A stretch of DNA of 64,000 nt from Arion vulgaris (GCA_020796225.1 CM036758.1:68399274-68463273); one strand, 5' to 3'. Shown: positions 22,300 to 33,420, counted from the first letter of the stretch. A program made the numbers and translations. The notes: generated from the letters alone by a model not told the origin.

Positions 22300-23055
22300 A
22301 ACCTAGCAATAACCAAAACAAAAAACATATTGGCATGTTTAATTATTACAACATGGATAAATGTCAACAAACGGAATGACACAAAAAACCACGAAAAACA
22401 GAAAGTTGAAAACAAATATTATTATCAGTAGAGAACTTGAAGAACATAAATTATATCTGAATAACAACAATAGCGAAACACGTAATAACAAAGTACTGTA
22501 GTTTTACAAAATACAAAAACAATGACTATACACAGCAACGTTTCGACCAAAAAGGCCTTCATCAAGCAAAACGATACAACAAACCTGTTCGATAACTCAG
22601 AACACTACATACAGACTTTAACAAAGATGTTCGTAATAAGAACAATATAACAACAGGAAAAATTAATGTCAGTAGAGGCAGAAGGAAAATATGTGGAATG
22701 AAATGACATGTTGGCTGGGAAAACAATATCAAAAAATTGCAACTAATGATGTACTCAAGAGGCAGATGTTTGTGGAGTGAATTGATCATCTGAACATGAT
22801 ACATGATGATGGTTACACATGAATAGCTTATGAATGCGCCAGCTGTAACTGAGATCTTTTTAACTGAATGCCCATCTTTTTATGTTACCAATCCCATATC
22901 CTGTCTTTTGTTTACTATTCGCAACCTAATTTTCTTCTCTCTTCTCTAACAATCAACTTGGTCTACTATGCCATATGTACAATAGCAATTATGGGGTGAC
23001 CCGTTGCAGTGAAGTTGGAACCGTACTTATGAACTATGTACAATATGATATAGAC
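22300..23055. repeat. Dispersed repeat H, copy 2 (inverted)
   Basis: Reverse-complement match to 14184-14700 and flanks. Split by a Penelope 3' end at 22472-22640 and by a hAT MITE at its right end. Confidence 0.75.
22472..22640 (-). mobile_element. Penelope-like element 3' end
   Basis: 'gcgaaacacgtaataacaaa', then 'caacgtttcgaccaaaaagg' and 'ccttcatcaagcaaaacgat', the terminal segment seen at 9578, 25080 and 41905. The flanking 'aataacaacaat' and 'aataagaacaat' look like a target duplication within repeat H. Confidence 0.75.
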
Positions 23056-23422
23056 CAGGGGTCGGCAACCTACGGCTCGCGAGCCGCATACGGCTCTTTC
23101 GATGTCAAGTTGTGTCTCTTTCGATGTCAAATTGCGGCCTTCCAGTTCCATGCGCAAAAATAATTATTATATTATTTTATTTTCAAAACTCAAAGAAATA
23201 TTGCAAACAGGATAAAAACCATGAATGTAGGAAGGAGAGAGGATAAAGTGTCCCTATAATAAATACATTGCCGGTAGTCAAATTAAAGCACTGTCGAAAT
23301 GTAGCTGCGCAGCTAGTTGCAACGCCACGTTGAAACAACAATTTTAGTGGCTCTTTAAAAACTGAGAAATTTTGTAAATTATAACTTTTGGATCTTCCGT
23401 CTCAAAAGGTTGCCGACCCCTG
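23056..23422. mobile_element. hAT MITE (16-bp TIR, 8-bp TSD)
   Basis: Perfect 16-bp TIR caggggtcggcaacct / aggttgccgacccctg. Identical 8-bp duplication atatagac at 23048-23055 and 23423-23430. 367 bp, no transposase. Confidence 0.92.
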
Positions 23423-23430
23423 ATATAGAC

Positions 23431-24000
23431 TATAGAATGTCATTAGAGGACCAGCCAATGGATAGAGCTGACATAAGGAACGCTCTCATATCATTAGTAA
23501 GCTCGATCACCACCCAAGCTTACCTGATTCAAACTTCGTGGTGGGAAAATTTTGAAGCAAATTCGTTTCCGTGGGATTTTTACGAAAGGTAAAAAAAAGA
23601 TCTCACCGTTCAGAAAGCAATGGTAAACTACTGAACGTATAAGTCGTGCCTAGAAAATCAACGACTCGTTTACTGTGGTTGATGGCTACGTCCTGTAAAG
23701 GATATGCCACATTTTCATTTTTCTTATAGTGTGGCCTCAAAGTAGATTTTCATTTAAACCAATCCACGTCAACTACTAGATTGCAAGAGCTGGGATTGAA
23801 GATTGGAGTGACCAGAAAAGAACAGCATACCAGGTGTATGAGTATCCAGTGGATACCTTAAATATTGAAAATACCTTATCAATCAAAATCGAACTGGTAC
23901 GGTCAGTCGCTGGGCGCTGCTGGAGATATTGCGAAAGATATCAGAGCACACGTGGACATGTCCGGAGTGCAATAAAGATATTCCAAACTGAAACGTCATT
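23431..24000 (+). mobile_element. I-clade LINE 3' fragment, split by a SINE
   Basis: Residues GQPMDRADIRNALI precede a SINE C (23495-23722). The LINE resumes with TRLQELGLKIGVTRKEQ and ends near the THVDMSGVQ* region, equivalent to the TCPEC motif with a frameshift. It matches 56510-57022 read on the minus strand. Confidence 0.8.
23495..23722 (+). repeat. tRNA-derived SINE family C
   Basis: Shares 'caaattcgtttccgtgggat' and 'ttttacgaaaggtaaaa' with 45225-45450. Inserted in the LINE above. Confidence 0.8.
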
Positions 24001-24734
24001 GTCAACATGTTTTCACTTGTCATTTGATTACTATATCGCAGTTTTATCCACGTTTTATACGGAGGCAGGAATCAAAATTACAATTCTAAATCGTGATTAC
24101 TATTTTATGCTGGTTTCTTTCTAATCATTTTCACTATCGGTTCTCATTGTCTGTGCCACGCAGTGCCGGATTAGCCTAGTAGCAGAAGTAGCAAATGCTA
24201 CGGGCCCGCGCTTCTAGGGGGCCCCGCGCCTATGTGACAGAGATGAAAATGGAAAAATAACCAGATGTTATATCAAAAACACGCACGCTGTCTGAATTTT
24301 AAAATGTTCTATGTGATGGTGCTGAATCCAAAGAAATCGAAGCAGAAAATACAGAAGACGTGTCCCACTGTGTAGTAGATAAAGGCAGTGCTATAGAAGA
24401 ATCATCATTACCAATATTACCATTAAGATCAGTAACTCTTCACGATTTAGCCACATTTTTCACAAGACAAACTGAAATCGAATGTATAGAAAGTTCTCCC
24501 AATTTAGCAATATCATCTTAAAGCCAAAGAGAGACAGAAAGCACAGCACATGCTTCTAATGAAGCAACATCTTCTACAAGCCAAAAACACAACGAAAGTA
24601 AAATGTACTCCAACGATATTGGTGAATGGCCAAACAACTTCAATTGAGATTATTAGACTGCGAAAGAAAGTAACGAAGTGCAACATATGAACAGTGATTT
24701 CATGTCTTAAAAAAACCATACAATAAAGAAAACA

Positions 24735-26060
24735 ATCCACGATTTTGTCGAAAGTCGTTTTTCACATACACACATACACCAACAAACAAAACTCACGTGA
24801 GAGATTGGTTGTGTTATTACAGATACTAAAGGACAACTGTTCTGTTTTGTTTGCAAAGTTATTGATTTAGGCTGTACCATAGAGTGACTGGTGTATTTGG
24901 AATACTCCGGCAGTTAAAATCTATTACAGCAGAAGAGGTCTTGAAAAGAACTCCAAATATTGTCAGCTCTTACCAAGAGGATTTGGAAGAAAGCCTAGGC
25001 GACGAACTTATGCAGTTCACTGAACTTCTTAAAACTAATGTCGAAATAGGGGGAAGACTGCAGTAAAACTTGGTAAATAGTGAAACACGTACAAACAAAG
25101 TACTATAGTTTTACAAAAACAGAAACAGTGACGATAAACAGCAACGTTTCGACCAACAAGGCCTTTATCAAGCAAACGAACAAACAGGAGTGACAAATTA
25201 AAATGAAACACAAATGGACGACCAAATACAAACGTATCTAAGGAAAAGCTGGAATAAAACGAATAACGAAATAAATGTAACACAAAAACACACATAAAAA
25301 CTAGAAATAGAACGGAAAAGAAACAATGAAACATCTAGTAAATATATAACTTGAATACATGCAACATATACCCATATAGAGTACAAAGCATAGGAAGAGA
25401 AAGTACTAAGAAGCATAAGAATGTAATACGTTGAGCCCGCGTGGTCGCAAGGTACCATACAAAGAAATCAACCGATTCTCCAGAGCAAATCGACTACGAT
25501 CATCAGAGGAACATGATCGGATGGCTGTGACCTGACATCGCAAGCTCCTGAATGGCCAGTATCTTCTAGATGTTTCATTGTTCTTTTCCGTTCTATTTCT
25601 AGTTTTTATGTGTGTTTTTGTGTTACATTTATTTCGTTATTCGTTTTATTCCAGCTTTTCCTTAGATACGTTTGTATTTGGTCGTCCATTTGTGTTTCAT
25701 TTTAATTTGTCACTCCTGTTTGTTCGTTTGCTTGATAAAGGCCTTGTTGGTCGAAACGTTGCTGTTTATCGTCACTGTTTCTGTTTTTGTAAAACTATAG
25801 TACTTTGTTTGTACGTGTTTCACTATTAAAACTAATGTAGCTGCTGCTATTAGCAACGAAAAGCATGAGGCTCTTGAACTGCAATTTTATAAACTTGTAA
25901 TGGAAAATTCATTGGAGTCGTGTTTCCCAAATGTAGAAATAGTCTTACGAATTTACTTGTCTTTAATGATTACTAACTGCAGCGGAGAACGTTCTTTTCG
26001 ACATATAAAAGCGTATCAAACGTGAGTTCAGGAACATGATGGGACAAGATTATCTAAATA
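24735..26060 (+). pseudogene. hAT transposase (TTF-type zinc finger end and dimerisation end)
   Basis: N-terminal traces read THTPTNKTHVRDWL, then TDTKGQLFCFVCKV, a TTF-type zinc-finger segment as in ZMYM-like hAT transposases. The sequence then jumps to GVFGILRQLKSITAEEVLKR and SYQEDLEESLGDELMQF. After the Penelope insertion it continues with AISNEKHEALELQFYKLV and RIYLSLMITNCSGERSFRHI, the hAT C-terminal dimerisation domain with its conserved C..ERSF block. The catalytic middle with its DDE residues is missing, so the element was mobilised, if at all, in trans. Confidence 0.8.
25068..25826. mobile_element. Foldback Penelope-like insertion in the hAT
   Basis: 25080-25560 is the minus-strand 3' end of the element (terminal repeat plus the end of the GIY-YIG region). 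25567-25826 is the same terminal part in the opposite orientation. The host sequence 'ttaaaactaatgt' occurs on both sides (25028 and 25828 regions), separated on the left by an extra segment of about 38 bp (cgaaatagggggaagactgc...). Confidence 0.85.
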
Positions 26061-26252
26061 ACCTCACCTTAATGAACATTGAATGTAATTTACTTAGAGA
26101 AATTAATTTGTCTAGTATTATCTCTAAATTTGCTCACATTAAATCGAGACAAGTTTGTTTGTAAGAGTTGTGTTTTATTTTATTATCATACAAAATCTAG
26201 GGCCCCGCGCTAAAATTTGCTACGGGCCCCGCGCTAGCCTAATCCGGCACTG

Positions 26253-26418
26253 GTGCCACGTCTCACTGCTGTATCAACATTTCGTGTGTGCTAACGATAT
26301 AATTGCACATAAATAACGTAATATATGGCACACCAAACTGCGGAATGTTTAAACATAATATCTCACTTAAAACGATGCTCTTGATACTAAGTCCCCTTAA
26401 AAGTGACAGCTTCAGAGT
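26253..26418. repeat. Direct repeat L, left copy
   Basis: 'gtgccacgtctcactgctgt' through 'gatgctcttgatactaagtc' is repeated with substitutions at 27492-27660, on the other side of a hAT element. Confidence 0.75.
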
Positions 26419-26934
26419 CAGTGGCGTATTCTCCATGTATGCTAGGAATGCGGCGCACACCTATGCCAGGCCAGAAGGGAAAAAAATAAAGTAATTATTC
26501 TGTTAAATATTTCTAGCAATATTTACTATAAAATATTTATAGAGTATATATAAGTAGCTGTCGAATGTAAACGGCCTCTAGGGACACGTTATCACACGCA
26601 TGGTGTGTGTTTGCGGTGTTAGTACTTAGAAGTTACGACTCTTGTCGGTTCATGCCTCCCAATATCGCTCGGTAATTTCCGTCTAACGCGAACTGTTCTT
26701 TGTAAACTTATGCTAACTATAAAATATTGTGAAGCGGGTGAGGGTAGAGATTGGTAGATATGTTATGGTTTTACATAGAGAATGCGTGCGGAGGGAAATC
26801 AGCACTAACAATTGAAGGGATTTGGTGTTTAAGTGACGTTTATGGAGGAATGTTTGACTATGTACGATTGAAAAATGAACGGGGTACTTTATAGTTCGGA
26901 TGAGTTTTACAATAACTCAGTTCATGACATTGAT

Positions 26935-27170
26935 CATGACTATTCCAGCAACCAGTGCGTCTTTTGAAAGGTCGTTTCCAGCATTAAAGCAAATCAACAG
27001 TTGTCGCAGATCTACACAAGGTCAAGATAGACTCTCCAATCTTATCCTTTTGTCGATTGAATAGGAACCTTTGAGCAAGGTTAGAATTAATAATACATTT
27101 TACAATGCCGTCACAGAGACGCTTCTGCAAAAGGAAAGAAGAATGGATCTGATCTTCAAGTGACACATGT
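26935..27170 (+). pseudogene. hAT transposase dimerisation domain
   Basis: Plus-strand residues TIPATSASFERSFPALKQIN, then RRSTQGQDRLSNLILLSIE and a C-terminal tail ending with LLQKERRMD. The A.SFERSF.ALK..K...R...GQ.RL..L.LL.IE pattern is the hallmark of the hAT C-terminal dimerisation region. One internal stop; the N-terminal and catalytic parts are not visible. Confidence 0.85.
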
Positions 27171-27174
27171 AATT

Positions 27175-27330
27175 GGAAATATGTCATCATCATCAGGTAC
27201 CATGCCGGCTGGCGTAGGCGATCATGGATCTCCACAAATCTCTGTTGTTTGTGTTTGCTATCAACTCAGATGTTGACGCTCTATCGTGCCATGAAGTCAG
27301 GTTATCCAAAATTGTATCTCTGTCTTCCTC
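27175..27330 (-). mobile_element. LINE 3' end (family G)
   Basis: Minus-strand match to the end of 29780-29985 (region encoding DLWRSMIADASRHG; here EIHDRLRQPAWYLM). Confidence 0.65.
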
Positions 27331-27491
27331 TACTATTTTTTAAATATATTTTTCCTTGTTCAGTAACTATCGGTACATAATTGAATACAGTTGGCTTTTC
27401 AATTAAAAGGTAACAGATGTTAAATAGAAGGGGCACATATTCATTTGAAGTATCATCACACCTATCTCACATTATCAGGCTACGCCGCTGT

Positions 27492-27660
27492 GTGCCACAA
27501 CTCACTTCTGTATTGACATCTCTTGCGTGCTATCGATAAAATTGCACATTTAAAAAAAACGAAAATATATGACCCACTAAATTGAGAAATAGTTAAACAC
27601 AATATCTGCACTTAAAAGATGCTCTTGATGATAAGGCCCCTCAAACTTTACAGCATCAGA
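27492..27660. repeat. Direct repeat L, right copy
   Basis: Counterpart of 26253-26418 with shared 'gtgccac', 'cttgcgtgcta' and 'aaagatgctcttgat'. Confidence 0.75.
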
Positions 27661-27769
27661 GTGGTATACATTAATTTCGCCGAGTATTCTGAATTTTTTC
27701 CCAAGCTGGATCGAATTTTATCGCAAATAGCAAGACGAAGTAGCTCTAAACACCGGGAGGAAACGTTAA

Positions 27770-28230
27770 AATATCTACAAATATTGGACGTAGTTATTTA
27801 AAAGAAAACTGGCTAATGTTACAAAAAGAACGAGCAAATTAAAGTATTTTGGACATATAAAAAGACACGAAGGGCTGGAGAAGACCATTATGGAAGGAGG
27901 CATACCGGCAAAGAGAAGAAGAGGAAGACCATCATCATCATCAAATAGCTTGTCCTGAGCAGAACTTTGCCACCCCAACAGTCCTTAGAAATTTCTCTCT
28001 CTCTCATAGGCCAGATGTCCTGCCTCTGCAGTCTTCATGTTCATACCATCAGTTACATCCTGAATCCATCTCCTCCGTGGTCTTCCTCTTCTTTTCTTTG
28101 CCGGTATGCCTCCTTCTATGATGGTCTTCTCCATCCCTTCATGACTTTTTTATATGTCCAAAATATCTCAATTTTCTCTTTCTTATTTATAGCAGCCAGT
28201 TTTCTTTGATTTTGAGTTCTTTCAGAATAT
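27770..28230. mobile_element. LINE R 3' ends, inverted pair
   Basis: 27770-27950 on the plus strand (HEGLEKTIMEGGIPAKRRRG) meets 27950-28230 on the minus strand (same family, reading RWIQDVTDGMNM). The tail-to-tail junction lies at about 27950. Confidence 0.75.
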
Positions 28231-28289
28231 ATATATTTGTTCTCTTCTTTGTCCAAGATATACGAAGGACTCTTCTGTAACACTTATAT

Positions 28290-28372
28290 TCAAAAGCACA
28301 TATTATATTCAAAAGCACATATTATATTCAAAAGCACATATTATATTCAAAAGCACATATTATATTCAAAAG
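28290..28372. repeat. 19-bp tandem repeat
   Basis: Four to five units of 'aaaagcacatattatattc' immediately before another LINE R tail. Confidence 0.9.
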
Positions 28373-28530
28373 AGGAAGACCACGGATAAGATGGATTCAG
28401 GATGTAACTGATGGTCTGAACATGACAGCTGCAGAGGCGGGACGGGACATCTGGTCTATGAGAGAGAAAAATTCTAAAGGACTGTTAGAATGACAAAATT
28501 CAGCTCAGAACAAGCTATAAAATGATTTTA
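28370..28530 (+). mobile_element. LINE R 3' end
   Basis: Residues RGRPRIRWIQDVTDGLNMTA and AEAGRDIW, then FSSEQAI; 5'-truncated tail. Confidence 0.75.
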
Positions 28531-28734
28531 AGAATCCAAAACATATTGCCATTACTGGCCCATTACTCACATGTGTGTGTCTCCTCTCTCCTCTCTCTCT
28601 CGCCTGTGACGCCCGTGGCATTACGACAGCAACCAATGCATGCCATTCGTCTCCGTTCTTGTTTAGCAATTAAAATTGTATTCCATCTGTGATTCATTTA
28701 TTTTAGTACCCATTCTATTGTTGTCCTCATTGAA

Positions 28735-28925
28735 CGCGGGGCCTACGTTTTCTCGTCCATCTTCAATAGGACTAGGAACTCGATCTCACCTACACTGAAA
28801 TCAGGGATCTCTGATAATATATATCTATGGCACCACAAGGAAGCGAACTGAGTACCTTTGGAACTAGAGGCGTCCATATAACCTCTACGTCACAGAGATC
28901 CCTAAAGGCCGTGTGAATCAATATT
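28735..28925 (-). repeat. tRNA-derived SINE family D, head part
   Basis: Shares 'cgtccatcttcaataggact' and 'gaactcgatctcacctacac' with 50030-50440. The minus-strand head carries a degenerate B box. Confidence 0.75.
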
Positions 28926-28964
28926 GGAAAGAAAACTACAGGGACCTCAGTGGGGTCTAAAGTT

Positions 28965-29195
28965 AATTGCATATATCCTTTACAAGTATTTGCCAATCAA
29001 CCCCAGCTTTGTAACGCTGTTTGTGATTTTTCTATGCATTATTACGTTCAGTAGTTTGCCTTTCTGAACGGGTGGTGTCATCGTCCTTTTGTAAAAATCC
29101 ACGAGAAACAATTTGCAACCAAATTGTCCGCAGCGTGATTCGAACTCAGAACGTCGAGGTTAATAGATCGAGTCACTAACCCTTAGGCCACAGAG
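28965..29195 (-). repeat. tRNA-derived SINE family C
   Basis: 'gattcgaactcagaacgtcg' B-box region and 'cgtccttttgtaaaaatcca' body, as at 19110-19350. Ends about 250 bp upstream of the TATA box of the fucosyltransferase gene. Confidence 0.85.
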
Positions 29196-29442
29196 GCTAC
29201 AAAGGGCAATTCAAATTTATTCAAGAGACAACATTAAGTATATAGGCTATATTTTAAGCGAAAGAAATGAAGTAAAGTATGATCAGATCCTACTTTTATT
29301 AGACCGACTTTAGTTAATTAACAAAGACTATTAACGGCAATACACTTGCTAATGTGTTGCTTAATTAAACTACAACCCCCCATAAGCTTAGCTTTTACTG
29401 AAGTTTTATGTAAATTTAATCGAATATCGACTTAGTGTAAAG

Positions 29443-29450
29443 TATAAAAA
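29443..29450 (+). promoter_or_regulatory. TATA box of the fucosyltransferase gene
   Basis: TATAAAAA 133 bp upstream of the ATG at 29576. A start about 25-30 bp downstream would give a 5' leader of about 100 nt. Inferred from position only. Confidence 0.55.
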
Positions 29451-29575
29451 GGGTTGTGTCACCGTGCGATTTATAACAATAAATATTAACATCGTAACTT
29501 CAGTTTGCGAACAGTTGAAGACATAATCAACATCTCGTTGCTTTTTTTGTTTTTTTCCTTGTGTTATTTGTGAAA

Positions 29576-29670
29576 ATGAACGTACCCAGAGAACGATGGG
29601 TTCTTGTTGTTATTCTTGTGCTTATTATTTCATTTGGTTACTGGAGTGGGATTGGATATTATCTACAAAT
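29576..29670 (+). CDS. GT11 fucosyltransferase, exon 1 (membrane anchor)
   Basis: Encodes 31 residues: a short basic cytoplasmic tail (MNVPRER) followed by one hydrophobic segment of about 20 residues starting WVLVVILVLIISFGYW. This is the type II signal-anchor layout of Golgi glycosyltransferases. The start ATG has A at -3. The coding part stops at CAAAT followed by the donor GTAAAT (29671), leaving phase 2. That phase joins exactly to exon 2 at 38765, giving ATG and then TCG GCT TTC. A TATA box lies 133 bp upstream. Assignment to the gene rests on topology, phase and strand, as the anchor itself is not conserved between family members. Transcript evidence would settle it. Confidence 0.7.
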
Positions 29671-29779
29671 GTAAATATGACTTATATTACATTTACTTTT
29701 TATAGCAACAATGTGATGTAATATTAATAATGGATATGAAAGATTAAAGCAAAACACAAAATCTCTATCACAATATGAT

Positions 29780-29985
29780 GAGGAAGGGAGATTTAGTAAA
29801 CATTGTGATAACCGGTAAAATCGAGCGTAGACGAGACAGAGGAAGACAGAAAGAGACAATTTTGGATAGCCTGACTTTATGGCACGGAAGAGTGTCAACA
29901 TCTGAAATGATAGCAAACACCAGAGACTTGTGGAGATCCATGATCGCTGACGCCAGCCGGCATGGCAGCTGATGAGGATGCTATC
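29780..29985 (+). mobile_element. LINE 3' end (family G)
   Basis: Open frame MMRKGDLVNIVITGKIERRR, then DRGRQKETILDSLT and NTRDLWRSMIADASRHG: LINE polyprotein C-terminus. In intron 1. Confidence 0.8.
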
Positions 29986-30039
29986 ACAATGTGGCAAAAA
30001 CAAAAATAATGACAATGGATAAAACGAGCTTGAAGAAAA

Positions 30040-30660
30040 GATATTTCATTTTAACTGAGAGAAAATAGAAAATGTGAACAGTTTTGAATATCTTGGTTAA
30101 CTGCTAACAACAGATGGAAATGCGATGAAGGAAATTAAAAGAAGAACAAACATGACTTTACAAAAATAAAACAACTAAAAAACAGTATGGAATGGAACTG
30201 ATAGGAAAACAAAGATCAGAATACTAAAATCATGCATATTCCCAGTGGCACCCGTATGGATGTGAAGCATGGACATTTATACAAGGCAATGGAAAAATAA
30301 ATGCTTTTTAATATGTACTACAGAAGGGTTCTCCGTATATCATGGACAGAAAATAGAATAAATAGGTAGATCCAGAAAGAACTCAAAATCAAAGAAAACT
30401 GGCTGATGATAAAAATAAAAATGAGGATATTAAAGTATTTTGGAAATATAAAGAGGCACGAAGGGTTGGAGAAGGCCATCGTGGAAGGATACAGCATGGC
30501 AAAGAGGAGAAGGGGAAGATCATGGAGAAGATAAATTCATGAAGTAACTGATGGTATGGGCATGACGGCTGCAGAGGTGGTTCATCTGGCATATGAGAGA
30601 GAGAAATTCCGAAAGACTGTTAGAATCTCAAAGTTCTGCTCCGGACAAGCTATTTCATGG
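30040..30660 (+). mobile_element. LINE R, RT C-terminus to 3' end
   Basis: Residues FEYLG, KIRILKSCIFPVAPVWM and RVLRISWTENR-like, then the RRGRG...TAAEVVHLAYEREKF tail. Several frameshifts. The longest copy of this family in the window. Confidence 0.8.
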
Positions 30661-30964
30661 TATTGTGATGTTTATTTCTCTACAGACGAGTGTAGATTGG
30701 GTCAGAATAAATTGAAGCAATACCTGTCGACAAAATGAAATAAAAGATTGTAAATAAATAAATGCAGGAGATGGTAAATCTAGTTCAGAAACAAATTGTA
30801 GAATAGATCTGGCAAACACTGCATTCCAGAAAATGCAAGGTATTATATGCAACAAGGCATTGTCAGTTTAAATCTTAAAATCTACAGAGAGAGTTCTTCG
30901 GAACTACATTGAGACAATAATGGCATACGGATGGAGTTATCAGTTATCAGTTATATGAGGATTA

Positions 30965-31320
30965 TCATCATAGCACTCCGGACACGTCCATAGGTGCTCC
31001 GATCTCCGCCTAAAAAAATCCAGCAGCGTCCAGCGACCCAACACGCCAGTTCGATGTTGATTAATCAATCTCTTTGTATATTTGGTATGCTGTTCTTTTT
31101 CGGCTGTACCAATATCGACGCCCGTCTATCTCAATCTGGTCAGCGAGTGAGATTCACAACCCTGAAACTCCTCTGTTCGGAAAGACTCAAAGGGTTAGGA
31201 ATGTCATTTCGGTCCATTGCAGCTACCTCTTATATTGTAGCCATGCCAGCCAATCTATCAGCTAGTTCATTACCACTAACTCCTGCGTGCCCGTGGACAA
31301 AAACGACGGTGCTACGGATG
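30965..31320 (-). mobile_element. I-clade LINE 3' fragment
   Basis: The minus strand encodes the RNase H end (HGHAGVSGNELADRLAGMAT) and then the TCPEC-type region. Truncated at the RNase H domain. Confidence 0.8.
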
Positions 31321-31324
31321 AAAG

Positions 31325-31720
31325 TTAATGAGAATAAATAAACAGATTAAAAAATTGGAAGCCACAGAGATTTGGTTTTACAGGCGAATGCTAAGATTCA
31401 CATGGACTGTTAAAATTATTGAGGTTGATGTGTTGAAAGAAACCAAGGCCCAGAGAAACCAATTATCAATTTACGACAGTGGCAGTCATCATTTTTCGGA
31501 CAAAAGATGAGAAAGGAAGGTTTAGAACACTTTGTGACAGCCAGTAAAATCAATGGGGCACATATAGAGGAAGACAGAGAGAGCAAATTAAGGACAATCT
31601 GACTTCATGGCACGGAAGAGTATCAACATATGAACTGATAGTCCAGCACCAAAGATAGAAATGTGTGAATATACATGATCCATTTGGCTATCCGACATGG
31701 CACATGATGATGATTATATG
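31325..31720 (+). mobile_element. LINE 3' end (family G)
   Basis: KLEATEIWFYRRMLRFTWTV and VLKETKAQRNQL match the LEATE.WF.RRMLR..WT pattern. Continues in another frame into the tail (EHFVTASKIN). Confidence 0.8.
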
Positions 31721-31839
31721 AATATACCTAAGCACGTTTAATTATGTAGAAAAATATAGCAACATTAAAAGAAAAGATAACATAAAATTTTATATATATA
31801 TATATTCTTCTATCTTATATTATTTTAGATTTTTATATT

Positions 31840-32060
31840 ATATAAAAAGACATGAAGGGCTGGAGAAGACCATCATGGAAGGAGGCATGCCGGCAAAGAG
31901 AAGATGAGGAAGACCACGGAGAAGACGGATTCAGAATGTAACTGATGGTTTGAACATGACGGATGCAGAGGCGGGACATCTGGCCTATTAGAAAGAGAAA
32001 TTCCGGAGAACATTTGGGGTGGCAAAGTTCTGTTCAGGACAAGATATTTGATGATGATGA
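31840..32060 (+). mobile_element. LINE R 3' end
   Basis: Same tail as 43255-43470, with nearly identical flanking sequence downstream (see the duplicated block finding). Confidence 0.8.
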
Positions 32061-32159
32061 AATACTTTATGCTTTTAATTACTTTAGGAAAGTAATTTTC
32101 ACTTTTAATTCATTTAATCCGTCCGGCAATGTTTCGATTAAGTTTTTAAGTTGAGTTCC

Positions 32160-32300
32160 AATGGTCTAAATGCGAAGAATTGACTTCATTGCACCGGGTT
32201 TCCTCATATGGCTTCGCCCCTGTAGGCAGAAATGTCACGAATGTGTTGCGTAAGGAACGAATTCCGTAGTTACAACAACAATCAAATGGATCTCATGAAA
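32160..32300 (-). repeat. SINE family J, partial
   Basis: 'gaattgacttcattgcaccg' and 'atggcttcgcccctgtaggc', also at 43590-43760; orientation as at 8270. Confidence 0.65.
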
Positions 32301-32549
32301 AACTGCAAAAGTGATCTGGTCTTTTATAAAGAGATATTTCGGAGGACTTTTGGGGTGGCAAAGTTCTGTTCAGGGCAAGCTACTTGATGATGATATATTT
32401 GTCGCTACTCTGTTGTGCCAAAACGAACAAGAAACTAACAGTTGGAAACAGAAAAGTGAGGAACTCTTAGATACATGAAAACAAGAAATACTTTTGAAAC
32501 ACTAAAGAAGTTTCTAGAAATTTGGGACAAATACAAATATACTAGCGGC

Positions 32550-33035
32550 AACCCATAAGGATACTGTGTTGCAGGTTAGGGCATGTGGATCAGATCAGTA
32601 ACATTAAGAAATGAGGGGAAGTGGTTCGAATCCAGTGTTTGTCTATTTGTTGTTTTTTTCGGATGCTCTTAACTCTTTCCACGCTTTAAGCCGCACACTG
32701 CGCCATGACGGAAGTCAGTTGCACGCTTTAAGCCGCACACTGCGCCATAGAGTTGCTTCCCTTATAAGAAGTCTTTCTAGTTGTACGTCTACTATTTTAC
32801 TTCTACTACTTTTTAACCTTGTTATTCTATTGGTTGTCCAGTTTTCTTCAATTTAGTATATAATAAGATATATATGTTTATTTATTGACAAGTAGTTGGG
32901 ATCGTAATTTTTTGTAAAATTTTTTTACTTCCTTGAATTAACTGCTTAAAAATTGAGGAAATGTTTATTTGTTGTTCATATTCGTTGCTTCCGATGCTTC
33001 TTCTGGGGTTCTTGCAAAAAAACTCCTTGTTCTCA
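32550..33035 (+). repeat. tRNA-derived SINE family M, split by a MITE
   Basis: Head with B box 'agtggttcgaatccagtg' (32621-32638) and, after a piggyBac-like MITE (32669-32955), the tail 'tattcgttgcttccgatgct'. The uninterrupted copy is 48070-48285 (minus). Confidence 0.8.
32669..32955. mobile_element. piggyBac-like MITE, right end lost
   Basis: Starts with TTAACTCTTTCCACGC as at 7872. Contains a 42-bp internal duplication ('cacgctttaagccgcacact' twice). Ends in 'aaattgaggaaatg' without the terminal TTAA. Confidence 0.75.
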
Positions 33036-33139
33036 TAACATTAACATTACACAGTCGAGTCACTAGTCTACAACATCGTCCATTAGAAAAGCCGTGGCCC
33101 CCGGCAGCAGAGGCCGACTAGCTCATACGGGAAAACCAA

Positions 33140-33420
33140 AATTCATGTTTAATGGGGCGGAATTTGTGTATATGTTTGATAGAACATTGTAAGTTTTTTT
33201 GTAATTTTACTCAATTCTATGAGTCCTTTGTTAGTTATTGATAAAACTATTAATAATACTGATATTCCTCAGCATTAATCTTAATTTGTCCCATAATATA
33301 ACCTTGATTTAGTATGTTGTGTTGTTTTAAAAATGAATTTGTCTTTATATAACAACATTGGAATGCAAGGTAACGCGACGGTTGTGGTTTTATTTCCTAG
33401 ACTTTTTACCTGAGCCCGCC
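33140..33420. repeat. Repeat F
   Basis: 'tatgtttgatagaacattgt' to 'ttggaatgcaaggtaacgcg', diverged relative of 48860-49090. Confidence 0.75.

Larger units (their letters stand above)
24161..26252 (+). mobile_element. hAT transposon with decayed transposase
   Basis: TIR cagtgccggattagcct at the left and aggctaatccggcactg-type complement at the right. Identical 8-bp duplication gtgccacg at 24153-24160 and 26253-26260. Subterminal 'gggccccgcgc' repeats are at both ends. The interior carries N- and C-terminal parts of a transposase and a Penelope foldback insertion (25068-25826). Confidence 0.92.
26419..27491 (+). mobile_element. hAT transposon remnant
   Basis: Ends 'cagtggcgtattc' and 'ggctacgccgctg' form a hAT-like TIR. 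The interior has a transposase C-terminus (26935-27170). No clean 8-bp duplication was found; instead longer direct repeats flank it. Confidence 0.65.
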
